The translations under genes and the position numbers were made by a program. Source: Gemmatimonadales bacterium (lineage in GTDB: Bacteria > Gemmatimonadota > Gemmatimonadetes > Gemmatimonadales > GWC2-71-9). From it: a DNA stretch of 7,496 nucleotides. The stretch is from positions 1 through 7,496 of the forward strand of contig JAICPP010000165.1 in assembly GCA_025929805.1 (NCBI GenBank). Reading direction: 5' to 3'. The notes under the pieces were generated by a model, which ran no database searches, had not been told where the DNA came from, and saw only the letters and a program-made list of their open reading frames with translations. How positions within the stretch are numbered: the stretch's first letter is position 1; each line of letters opens with the position of its first letter. Positions 1 through 5,210 of this stretch are shown in pieces.

Positions 1-404
1 GCACGGCCTATCAGCTCTTCCAGCAGTCTGTGGCAGCCGAGCGCTGGACGCGGCTCAGCCGCGGGGGCGCAGCCCGGCAGCGCCCGCTCTGGGCCTCGAC
101 CAGCACCAAGGATCCGCTGTATCCGGATGTTTATTATGTCGAGGCGTTGATCGCGCCCGACACGGTCAACACCGTGCCGCCCGAAACGCTGCAGGCATAT
201 CGCGACCACGGGAATCCAGCAGTCCGGATCGACGAAGCCATCGACACTGCACCCTCGGTGCTGGCACAACTCACCCGGGCGGGGATCGATCTCCCGGCCG
301 TCACTCGGGAGCTCGAGGAGGAGGGAGTGGCGAAGTTCGCTGCCTCCCATGCGTCGGTGCTGGCGGGGATCGAGGCCAAAGCAGGAACGCTCGCCGCCCG
401 ATGA
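1..404 (+). CDS. tal: Transaldolase, C-terminal part (5' end cut by window edge)
   Basis: This is the last ~134 residues of a transaldolase, read from base 3 and ending in TGA at 402-404. Transaldolase moves a dihydroxyacetone unit between sugar phosphates in the non-oxidative pentose phosphate pathway, in the cytoplasm. The visible family signature is RPLWASTSTKDPLYPDV, followed by YVEALIAPDTVNTVPPETL and a YRDHG motif. These form the C-terminal barrel strands of the longer (~370-residue) transaldolases of actinobacteria and cyanobacteria. The Schiff-base lysine lies upstream of the window, so catalytic competence cannot be judged. In some bacteria this type is fused to glucose-6-phosphate isomerase; here the protein stops right after the transaldolase domain. 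Its stop overlaps the start of the downstream transporter gene (ATGA), so the two are likely translated in a coupled way. Family assignment is firm. Confidence 0.9.
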   Translation, partial: TAYQLFQQSVAAERWTRLSRGGAARQRPLWASTSTKDPLYPDVYYVEALIAPDTVNTVPPETLQAYRDHGNPAVRIDEAIDTAPSVLAQLTRAGIDLPAVTRELEEEGVAKFAASHASVLAGIEAKAGTLAAR

Positions 405-1717
405 AGCGGTTGTGGAGTGCCCTTCGCAGGTTATCCCTGACCAAGTGGATCCTGATCTTCATGGTTGCCGGCGCGCTGGTCGGCTGGTTGAACCCCGACC
501 TGGGGACCAGCCTCAAGCCGCTGTCCACCGTTTTTCTCCGGCTGATCAAGTCGATTGTGGTGCCGATCATCTTCGGCAGCCTGGTCATCGGCATTGCGGG
601 CCATGGCGACGACATGAAGCGAGTCGGCCGGCTGGCGCTCAAGTCGATCATCTACTTCGAGATCGTGACCACGGTCGCGCTGGTCGTAGGCCTGGTGGCG
701 GTGAACCTGACCCAGCCGGGAGTGGGCGTCAAACTCAGCGGATCGGCCGATCAGGGTCAACAGCTGGCGCAGAAGACCACGTCGTTTGGCAGCTTCCTGG
801 AGCACATCGTGCCGCAGAGCTTCTTCGAGGCAGCGGCCACCAACGAAGTGCTCCAAATCGTGGTCTTCTCGATTCTCTTTGCGGTGGCGCTATCCCAGGT
901 GCGAGGCCGGCCCAAGGAGGCCATGCTCGGCTTCTGCGAGGGGCTCGCCGAAACCATGTTCAAGTTCACCGGCATAGTCATGAAGTATGCACCCATCGGA
1001 ATCGGCGCGGCGATCGCGGTAACGGTGGGTCACAGCGGCATCGGCGTGCTGGTGAATCTGGGCAAGCTGGTGCTGACGCTGTATGGCGCGCTGGTCGTGT
1101 TCATTCTGGTAGCACTGGTTCCGGCTGCCTTGATCGCCAAGGTGCCGCTCCGGGCATTCATTCAGATGGTCAAAGAGCCCGCGCTGATCGCCTTCGCAAC
1201 CACGTCGTCCGATGCGGCGCTTCCCAAGGCGATGGAGAACATGGAGCGGCTCGGCGTTTCTCGTCGGATCGTAGCCTTTGTGATTCCAACGGGGTACTCG
1301 TTCAACCTGGATGGGTCCACGCTTTACCTGGCCGTCGCCGCCATGTTCGTGGCCCAGGCCGCCGGCGTGGAGCTCAGCGTGGGCCAGCAGGTGGTCATGC
1401 TGCTCACCCTGATGGTGACCAGCAAAGGGGTCGCGGGCGTGCCCCGTGCCTCGCTGGTGATCCTCTCCGGTACCCTGCTCTACTTCGGACTTCCCTTGGA
1501 GGCAGTCGCCATCATCCTCGGAGTCGACGAACTGATGGACATGGGGCGCACCACCGTCAACGTGATAGGCAATTGTCTGGCGGCGGTCATCATGGGTCGG
1601 TGGGAGGGAGAGTTTCGTCCCAGCTGGAAGCCGGGAGCTGAGCCCCTGGACACGGCTCCTGCTCGGGAGCTTTCGACCCGTACCTCACCTACTACGCTCT
1701 CGACACCGAGCTCCTAA
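401..1717 (+). CDS. gltP: Glutamate/aspartate:cation symporter (DAACS family, GltP/GltT type)
   Basis: A 438-residue inner-membrane secondary transporter of the dicarboxylate/amino acid:cation symporter family, at the usual length. Hydrophobic segments run throughout. Family signatures are in order: the serine-rich hairpin region TTSSDAALPKAME (residues 268-280), SFNLDGSTLY (300-309), SKGVAGVP in the second hairpin (341-348) and VDELMDMGRTTVNVIGN (375-391). By alignment with the archaeal GltPh numbering, D380 corresponds to the amino-group ligand, R383 to the arginine that binds the acidic side chain, and N387 to the conserved asparagine. This points to acidic amino acids rather than C4-dicarboxylates (inference). 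N391 stands where sodium-coupled members have aspartate, as I recall for proton-coupled bacterial GltP, so the coupling ion may be H+. The ATG start overlaps the transaldolase stop by 4 bases; a weak AGGA lies about 14 bases upstream. The ~30-residue tail after WEGEF is polar and poorly conserved in this family. Confidence 0.93.
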   Translation: MKRLWSALRRLSLTKWILIFMVAGALVGWLNPDLGTSLKPLSTVFLRLIKSIVVPIIFGSLVIGIAGHGDDMKRVGRLALKSIIYFEIVTTVALVVGLVAVNLTQPGVGVKLSGSADQGQQLAQKTTSFGSFLEHIVPQSFFEAAATNEVLQIVVFSILFAVALSQVRGRPKEAMLGFCEGLAETMFKFTGIVMKYAPIGIGAAIAVTVGHSGIGVLVNLGKLVLTLYGALVVFILVALVPAALIAKVPLRAFIQMVKEPALIAFATTSSDAALPKAMENMERLGVSRRIVAFVIPTGYSFNLDGSTLYLAVAAMFVAQAAGVELSVGQQVVMLLTLMVTSKGVAGVPRASLVILSGTLLYFGLPLEAVAIILGVDELMDMGRTTVNVIGNCLAAVIMGRWEGEFRPSWKPGAEPLDTAPARELSTRTSPTTLSTPSS

Positions 1718-1730
1718 GAGCCAGTTTCTT

Positions 1731-1935
1731 CACCACAGAGGACACAGAAGTAACGTCAGACCACCGAGTCTCCGCACTCGCGCGACCAATCAGGACCAGG
1801 AATTTCTGTTGATTCTTGAAGAAGAAGGTCGGGGATAAGCAAATCACCAACATGTTGGAGTGAGATCTCGGCGAGGGGAGTACGAGGACTCCATTCGAAG
1901 CCGTTACCTCTGTGCCCTCTAAGCCCTCTGTGGTG
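1731..1935. repeat. Imperfect inverted repeat of the 'caccacagag' type
   Basis: The left arm (1731-1755) begins CACCACAGAG and ends GGACACAGAAGTAACG. The reverse complement of the right arm (1902-1935) begins with the same ten bases and ends GGCACAGAGGTAACG, with an extra 9 bases (ggcttagag) between the two blocks. The arms are separated by 146 bp. Short repeats of this 'accacagag...cacagagg' kind occur dispersed in many environmental bacterial genomes (recalled from general experience, not searched). No target-site duplication is obvious. It could be a small non-autonomous mobile element, or a repeat family that places two arms between convergent genes and acts on transcript ends. Confidence 0.65.
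1847..1858. repeat. Perfect 12-bp palindrome
   Basis: CCAACATGTTGG is exactly self-complementary and sits in the interior of the inverted-repeat element between two convergent genes. It has the size of a dimeric regulator's operator. There is no gene start next to it, so an operator role is unlikely unless it serves an unseen transcript. Confidence 0.35.
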
Positions 1936-1943
1936 AGCAGTAA

Positions 1944-2183
1944 TTAAGCGTCCTCTACCCGTGTGAGCACGCCCGACCAGCTGTTGTCCCGCTTGCGGCC
2001 GCCGCGAAATTCGAAGTGTTCATCCACCAGGATTCGGCGGGTGAACTCCCAACTCGGCTGATCCTGCAGCCGGTGACGAAGAACCAGCGGGACGAGCTGC
2101 GCTGCGATCATCCAAACATCGGCCTCGAGCCCGGGGTACAGATGGGCCCATTCTGGCCGCAGTCGAGCTTCCCGCACTGCCAT
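1944..2183 (-). CDS. Small hypothetical protein, 79 aa
   Basis: I could not assign this small cytoplasmic protein to a named family. The chosen start is the ATG at 2183-2181, because a GAGG Shine-Dalgarno (complement of 2192-2195) lies 8 bases upstream. In-frame ATGs at 2216 and 2246 would add 11 or 21 residues but have no well-placed ribosome site. The protein begins MAVREARLRPEWAHLYPGLE, passes through a hydrophobic helix-like stretch (VWMIAAQLVPLVLRHRL) and ends with a polar region containing the block LVDEHFEFRGG. The 'RPE-AHLYPG-' and 'HFEFRGG' blocks look conserved; I recall similar short proteins from Gemmatimonadota-like genomes but cannot verify this. No signal peptide or membrane segment is convincing. 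It is transcribed divergently from the FRG gene, with about 147 bp between the two chosen starts. Confidence 0.6.
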   Translation of the reverse strand: MAVREARLRPEWAHLYPGLEADVWMIAAQLVPLVLRHRLQDQPSWEFTRRILVDEHFEFRGGRKRDNSWSGVLTRVEDA

Positions 2184-2330
2184 TGAAATCGCCTCAGACT
2201 TGCGCTGGCGGAGCATCCGGCAGCCGCCGGAGCTCTCCTCAGGCATTCTGGTGTCATGTTCGGCCGCTGGATACCTGGCTGCAAGGGCGTATGTCACACA
2301 CCATGGCAGCAGGCTTACATTGGTCCTCCT

Positions 2331-3128
2331 ATGCCCATTAGCGAGGTGGTCGTCACCAGCCTCGGTGACCTGATCGATAAGGTTACTCCCACCGAGCCGG
2401 ACCCGAGAACCGGCCGGCGGCGGGACAGCGGAGTGTATCGGGGCGATGGAGATGCGAGCTGGCCACTGCTCACCAGCCTCGACACGCTCGGCGGAACCAA
2501 CCCGCCCCATTCCAAGGCCGAACTCGAAGAGCACATTCTCCGAAACTTCATCCGCTATTCCCGGCCCTATTTAAACCAGGGTTCGGTCAACGAGTGGGAG
2601 ATCCTGGTTGCCGCCCAGCACCACGGGCTGCCTACCCGGCTGCTCGACTGGACTTACTCCCCACTGGTCGCGGCCCACTTTGCCACCTTGCACAGCGAGC
2701 GAAGGTCGGACCGCGCGGTATGGCGGCTGGACTGGAAGCAGGTCCACCGCTTCTTCCACCTCCCCGAGCTCGCCTTGCTGATCCAGGACCTGGAGGGGAT
2801 TCTGGGCCAGGATCGCCCGCTGACGCCCTGGGCTCTGTTCTCGGCTCCCCCGAAAGCTCAGCCGTTTGCCTGTATGCTGGAGCCGCCCTCGATCAACCCC
2901 CGGATCGTGGCCCAGTCTTCGACCTTCACCTTGTGCTCCGACAAGCGGCAGTCGTTCGATCACTTCCTGGAGCAGCACGGCCTTGGCTCAGCGCTCACGA
3001 AGTTTGTCATCCCTGCCAAAGAGACCGCTCGTTTCCGCGACCAGTTGGACCTGGTCGACGTAGACGAGCGGCGGTTGTTTCCTGATCTGGATGGGGTGGC
3101 GGCGGAGATGCGGCGCTATTACTCCTGA
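2331..3128 (+). CDS. FRG domain-containing protein
   Basis: A 265-residue soluble protein of the FRG family, whose biochemical function is not established. It is named for an N-terminal F/Y-R-G motif, here YRG at residues 36-38, followed by W44 and the 'SL' of LLTSL (49-50). The strongest signature is NEWEILVAAQHHGLPTRLLD (88-106), continuing into WT, P111 and HFA (116-118); it matches the family core 'W..L..AQHHGLPTRLLDWT..P..A..FA'. Later family blocks are R191/Q195/F199 (RIVAQSSTF) and FPDLDG (250-255) near the C terminus, so the domain looks complete. The ATG at 2331 is preferred because the protein then begins MPISEVVVTSLGDLI, as FRG proteins usually do; an upstream ATG at 2256 would add 25 uncharacteristic residues. 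Neither start has a clear ribosome-binding site. FRG genes often appear in variable regions and prophages, but no mobile gene is next to this one. Confidence 0.88.
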   Translation: MPISEVVVTSLGDLIDKVTPTEPDPRTGRRRDSGVYRGDGDASWPLLTSLDTLGGTNPPHSKAELEEHILRNFIRYSRPYLNQGSVNEWEILVAAQHHGLPTRLLDWTYSPLVAAHFATLHSERRSDRAVWRLDWKQVHRFFHLPELALLIQDLEGILGQDRPLTPWALFSAPPKAQPFACMLEPPSINPRIVAQSSTFTLCSDKRQSFDHFLEQHGLGSALTKFVIPAKETARFRDQLDLVDVDERRLFPDLDGVAAEMRRYYS

Positions 3129-3508
3129 GCGGGCTTCGGAACCGGCGGGCGATCTCGACCTACCAACCTGGCCTCGGCCTTGTCGTAATCGCCGTGAGCC
3201 AGCAGGATCTCGAACCGGTCTACCGGTGCCGCGATGGTCTTCAACTGGACGAAATCGCCAGGGCGCCAGCTCGACGCGACCGGGCGTTGGGGCAGCCGGA
3301 TCTCCCAGACGCTGCCATCCTCCAGAGTCACGAAGCTTCCACCGTCATTGACCTCCCGTATGTAGAGCCCGTAGGGAAGCACCACACCGTAGCAGTTCCA
3401 GGAGCAGCCTGGTACCTGGGGCACAGTGGCCTCTCCCTGAGCCTGAGACTGGTTCGGCAAGAACAGGACTGCGACAATGAACAGGGGAACAAATCCGAAG
3501 ACCTTCAC
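3119..3508 (-). CDS. Secreted hypothetical protein, 129 aa
   Basis: A small exported protein of unknown function. The GTG start at 3508-3506 is chosen because GGAGGG (complement of 3516-3521) lies 7 bases upstream and a clean signal peptide follows at once: MK, a hydrophobic core VFGFVPLFIVAVLFL (3-17) and a likely signal peptidase I site after SQA (residue 23). The same frame stays open much further upstream, but that extension is repeat and G-rich spacer, not protein. The mature part has two cysteines four residues apart (C-S-W-N-C), then a beta-rich region with GGSFVTLEDGSVWEI and WRPGDFVQL. The pattern 'DGS-WEI ... W-PGD-V' suggests a small beta-barrel-like module. The tail is proline-rich and charged. 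It is probably periplasmic or secreted. The gene overlaps the end of the FRG gene by 10 bp, tail to tail. Confidence 0.72.
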   Translation of the reverse strand: MKVFGFVPLFIVAVLFLPNQSQAQGEATVPQVPGCSWNCYGVVLPYGLYIREVNDGGSFVTLEDGSVWEIRLPQRPVASSWRPGDFVQLKTIAAPVDRFEILLAHGDYDKAEARLVGRDRPPVPKPAQE

Positions 3509-3515
3509 GGGACTA

Positions 3516-3521
3516 CCCTCC
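3516..3521 (-). promoter_or_regulatory. Shine-Dalgarno GGAGGG fixing the GTG start at 3508
   Basis: On the minus strand, GGAGGG precedes GTG by 7 bases. It is one of the strongest ribosome sites in the window and separates the real secreted-protein gene from the long open but non-coding upstream frame. Confidence 0.75.
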
Positions 3522-3581
3522 ACCAAAGGTAAGTAGAAGAAGCTTACCTCGGATTTTGGCTTTCCGCAGTGAGCGATGGGC

Positions 3582-3615
3582 GGGGAGGCCGGAAGGGGGG
3601 AACGGGGGATGGGGG
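3582..3615 (+). other. G-run cluster, possible G-quadruplex
   Basis: Four runs of four to six G occur in 34 bases on the plus strand: 3582-3585, 3595-3600, 3604-3608 and 3611-3615, with spacers of 9, 3 and 2 bases. This fits the usual quadruplex pattern except for one spacer slightly longer than 7. It lies 74-107 bp upstream of the secreted-protein start, on that gene's template strand. Confidence 0.45.
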
Positions 3616-3767
3616 AACGCTTGCTAGCGTAGCGCCTAGGAGGGTCGGAACAGCGTAAACAAGATAGGAATTGCCAGTTTGTCATTCCGAGCCCGGCGAA
3701 GAATCCAGCCGTTCTGCCGCGAATGGAGATCCTTCGTTTGGCCCGGGAGATATACCCCCGTTCCCCC
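3596..3767. repeat. Nested inverted repeats (outer 13-bp perfect arms, inner 'cattccgag' hairpin)
   Basis: Outer arms: GGGGGAACGGGGG at 3596-3608 and its exact complement at 3755-3767, separated by 146 bp. The similarity continues imperfectly outward (gatgggcgggg... against the complement of ...cgcccttcccat). Inner hairpin: 3691-3705 pairs imperfectly with 3728-3742, including CGAAGAATC against GATCCTTCG. The block gtcattccgagcccggcgaa (3681-3700) resembles a 'tgtcattccgag...gaggaatct' dispersed repeat that I recall from many environmental genomes. The whole has the architecture of a small non-autonomous element with terminal inverted repeats, but no flanking duplication is evident. Confidence 0.6.
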
Positions 3768-3833
3768 GCTCCGCCCTTCCCATAACACCGGTACACCGAT
3801 ACGTTTGTGGGCTGTGGAAACTTCGAACTGGTC

Positions 3834-3840
3834 AGAGGAG
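3834..3840 (+). promoter_or_regulatory. Shine-Dalgarno AGAGGAG for rpsD
   Basis: AGAGGAG ends 8 bases before GTG 3849. Two ATGs at 3841 and 3844 also follow it, but both are out of frame, run into a TGA at 3850-3852, and sit too close to the site (0 and 3 bases). The GTG is therefore the S4 start. Confidence 0.7.
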
Positions 3841-3848
3841 ATGATGTC

Positions 3849-4448
3849 GTGAATCGTAGGGGACCCAAGGTCAAACTAGCGCGCCAGCTAGGCATTGCGC
3901 TCACACCCAAGGCAGCCCGAGTCATGGAGCGCCGGCCCAACCCACCGGGGCAGCACGGTGCATCCCCCCGCCGGAAAGTCAGTGGATACAAGAAGCAGCT
4001 GGTCGAGAAGCAGCGGCTGCGCGCGCAGTACAACGTCAGCGAGCGCCAGCTTCAAAATGCGTTCGCCCAAGCCATTCGGCAGACCGGGAATACCGGTGTG
4101 CGGCTGCTGCAGTTGCTGGAGCTCCGGCTCGATGCTGTCGTGCTCCGGGCGGGCCTGGTCCGGACGATCTACGCCGCACGGCAAGCCGTGAGTCATGGGC
4201 ACGTAACGGTAAACGGCAAGAGATCGGACCGGCCCTCCCGCCGGCTCAAGCCGGGCGACGTGGTGGCCCTGGCGCCCCGCAGCCGGGATCTTGTGGCTTT
4301 CACCGTGCCGCTCGAAGTCGCCCGGCCGCCGGCGTATCTGGAGCTGGATCGAGAGGCTCGCAGCGTTCGGATTCGTGAGATCCCGGAGCGGGAGCAGATC
4401 CCGGTGCAGTGCGAAGCCTCATTGGTGATCGAGTTCTACTCTCGCTAG
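3849..4448 (+). CDS. rpsD: 30S ribosomal protein S4 (cysteine-free type)
   Basis: S4 binds the 5' domain of 16S rRNA early in 30S assembly and affects decoding accuracy. The start is the GTG at 3849, with AGAGGAG (3834-3840) 8 bases upstream. This gives 199 residues, the usual S4 size; an in-frame GTG at 3807 would add 14 unrelated residues. The N-terminal domain carries RRGPKVKLARQLG, PPGQHG (32-37) and EKQRLRAQYNVSERQ (53-67). The S4 RNA-binding domain follows from about 92, with LRLDAVVLRAG, RTIYAARQAVSHGHVTVNGK and RPSRRLKPGDVV. The C terminus has IPVQCEASLVIEFYSR. The zinc-binding cysteines of C-plus S4 proteins are absent (KVKLARQ where those have KCKLCRR), so this is the C-minus form, like the stand-alone S4 of actinobacteria. 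No other ribosomal protein gene adjoins it, so it is outside the alpha operon. A terminator follows directly. Confidence 0.96.
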   Translation: MNRRGPKVKLARQLGIALTPKAARVMERRPNPPGQHGASPRRKVSGYKKQLVEKQRLRAQYNVSERQLQNAFAQAIRQTGNTGVRLLQLLELRLDAVVLRAGLVRTIYAARQAVSHGHVTVNGKRSDRPSRRLKPGDVVALAPRSRDLVAFTVPLEVARPPAYLELDREARSVRIREIPEREQIPVQCEASLVIEFYSR

Positions 4449-4470
4449 TCGCCGTCATCCGTTGCAGTCT

Positions 4471-4496
4471 AGAGGGCCTCTTGCCGAGGCCCTTTT
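4471..4496 (+). terminator. Intrinsic terminator after rpsD
   Basis: A perfect 7-bp GC-rich stem, GGGCCTC (4474-4480) and GAGGCCC (4486-4492), has a 5-base loop TTGCC and is followed at once by TTTT (4493-4496). Flanking A/G-T pairs (4471-4473 with 4493-4495) can extend the stem. It begins 22 bases after the rpsD stop codon and separates rpsD from the response regulator gene. Confidence 0.88.
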
Positions 4497-4511
4497 GCAG
4501 CCCCCTGGTTG

Positions 4512-4555
4512 CCTAAATAACTAATTGCCCTGCAACTACTTAGGGCTGTCTAAAA
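4512..4555 (+). promoter_or_regulatory. Candidate promoter/operator region before the response regulator gene
   Basis: This AT-richer patch carries an imperfect inverted repeat: CCTAAATA (4512-4519) against the complement of TACTTAGG (4537-4544). A weak sigma-70-like pair overlaps it: TTGCCC (4525-4530) and TCTAAA (4549-4554), spaced 18 bases, four of six matches each. It lies about 130-170 bp upstream of the ATG at 4684. The rest of the spacer to 4683 shows only a good ribosome site. Location after a terminator makes a promoter necessary somewhere here; the exact hexamers are a guess. Confidence 0.3.
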
Positions 4556-4683
4556 GGCTGACACTCGACCTCCCCTTGCATGGCTTGCGAGTCGCCTCTG
4601 CCCTCCGTAGGATCCAGTAGCCACCCCACAACAGATCACCTCCGCTCGTCCATCGGCCCTTGGCTGGTGACAAGGAGTTGTCC

Positions 4684-5097
4684 ATGCCAACCCACCGCCC
4701 AAAGGCCACCATCCTGGTCGTGGATGACGAGGTTCGCCTCCGGCAGCTGCTGGTTCGACAACTCCGCAGCGAAGGCTACAGCGTGCTCGAGGCCGGCTAC
4801 GGTCTGGAGGCGCTCGCCGTGGCGCGGGACTCAGCCGAGCCGATCGACCTGGTACTCACGGACATTGTCATGCCGGGCATGATCGGCACTGAGCTGGCTC
4901 AGCGGCTGTTGATGGAACATCCCGGCATTCACGTGGTACTCATGTCTGCCCATGTGATCGATAGCCTGGGCGCACCAGATAGATTCCCGGGCGGTGTTCC
5001 GGTCCTGCAAAAGCCGTTCGACGGTGGAAAGATGCTGGCTTATGTCCAGCTGGCCCTCAACACGTCCGCCGCAACTCCCCTGGAACCACAGCCCTGA
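4684..5097 (+). CDS. Single-domain response regulator (CheY-like receiver)
   Basis: A 137-residue protein made of one receiver domain and a short tail, with no output domain. All key residues are visible: the acidic pair D14-D15 (ILVVDDE), the phospho-acceptor D60 (LVLTDIVMPGM), the switch serine S88 (VVLMSAH) and K110 (LQKPF). It should therefore be phosphorylated by a histidine kinase and act by protein-protein contact or as a phosphorelay intermediate, in the cytoplasm. The start at ATG 4684 is supported by AAGGAG 6 bases upstream (4672-4677); an in-frame ATG-like start 24 bases earlier has no such site. No kinase, chemotaxis or output gene is adjacent, so it is an orphan in this window. 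The receiver domain is near-identical in layout to those that end hybrid kinases, but here it stands alone. Its own spacer on each side suggests a one-gene transcript. Confidence 0.92.
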   Translation: MPTHRPKATILVVDDEVRLRQLLVRQLRSEGYSVLEAGYGLEALAVARDSAEPIDLVLTDIVMPGMIGTELAQRLLMEHPGIHVVLMSAHVIDSLGAPDRFPGGVPVLQKPFDGGKMLAYVQLALNTSAATPLEPQP

Positions 5098-5210
5098 TGT
5101 GGGCGAGAGTCACCCCAAGTCCACGCCCCGCTCCAACTCGACCAGCATGGCGCGCCGTTGCATCTTGTAGGTCGTAAGAAGGTGCGTCAAAACCGGATTC
5201 GGAGCCGGGA

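Larger units (their letters stand above)
1718..1943. other. Gene-free spacer between convergent genes
   Basis: This 226-bp spacer separates the end of the symporter gene from the end of the minus-strand 79-residue gene. It contains the long-range inverted repeat described separately (arms 1731-1755 and 1902-1935). It also holds a perfect 12-bp palindrome CCAACATGTTGG at 1847-1858 and two small 5-bp hairpins: CGAGT/ACTCG at 1765-1780 and GGAGT/ACTCC at 1877-1892. No T-run typical of an intrinsic terminator follows any of these. Local base composition is less GC-rich around 1800-1860 than in the flanking genes. No coding potential was recognised. Confidence 0.7.
3509..3848. other. Spacer between divergent genes, repeat-rich
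   Basis: This 340-bp region lies between the secreted-protein gene (leftward) and rpsD (rightward), so it must hold promoters for both. It contains a G-run cluster (3582-3615), a 13-bp perfect inverted repeat with arms 3596-3608 and 3755-3767, and inside that an imperfect hairpin in a 'gtcattccgag...gaagaatc' repeat (3681-3742). I see no convincing sigma-70 hexamer pair. The rpsD promoter most likely lies in or just after 3768-3830, to the right of the repeats. No coding sequence was recognised. Confidence 0.6.

Noticed and set aside
349..1641. Long plus-strand open frame (430 codons) overlapping the symporter gene
   Set aside because: It is R/G/H/Q-rich with no domain, and the overlapping frame carries all symporter signatures.
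2184..2534. N-terminal extension of the 79-residue protein (up to 196 codons)
   Set aside because: It would overlap the FRG domain coding region antisense and lacks a ribosome site; protein-like conserved blocks occur only after 2183.
3841..3852. Tiny upstream frame ATG ATG TCG TGA overlapping the rpsD GTG start
   Set aside because: Both ATGs lie only 0-3 bases from the Shine-Dalgarno and are unlikely to be used; the layout is probably chance.
3509..4033. Upstream extension of the secreted-protein frame on the minus strand
   Set aside because: It runs through repeats and antisense to rpsD; the GTG at 3508 with GGAGGG and a signal peptide is a far better start.
4543..4557. GGGCTGTCTAAAAGG, resembling the end of some insertion sequences
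   Set aside because: There is no matching inverted end, transposase remnant or target duplication in the window; the similarity is short and from memory.
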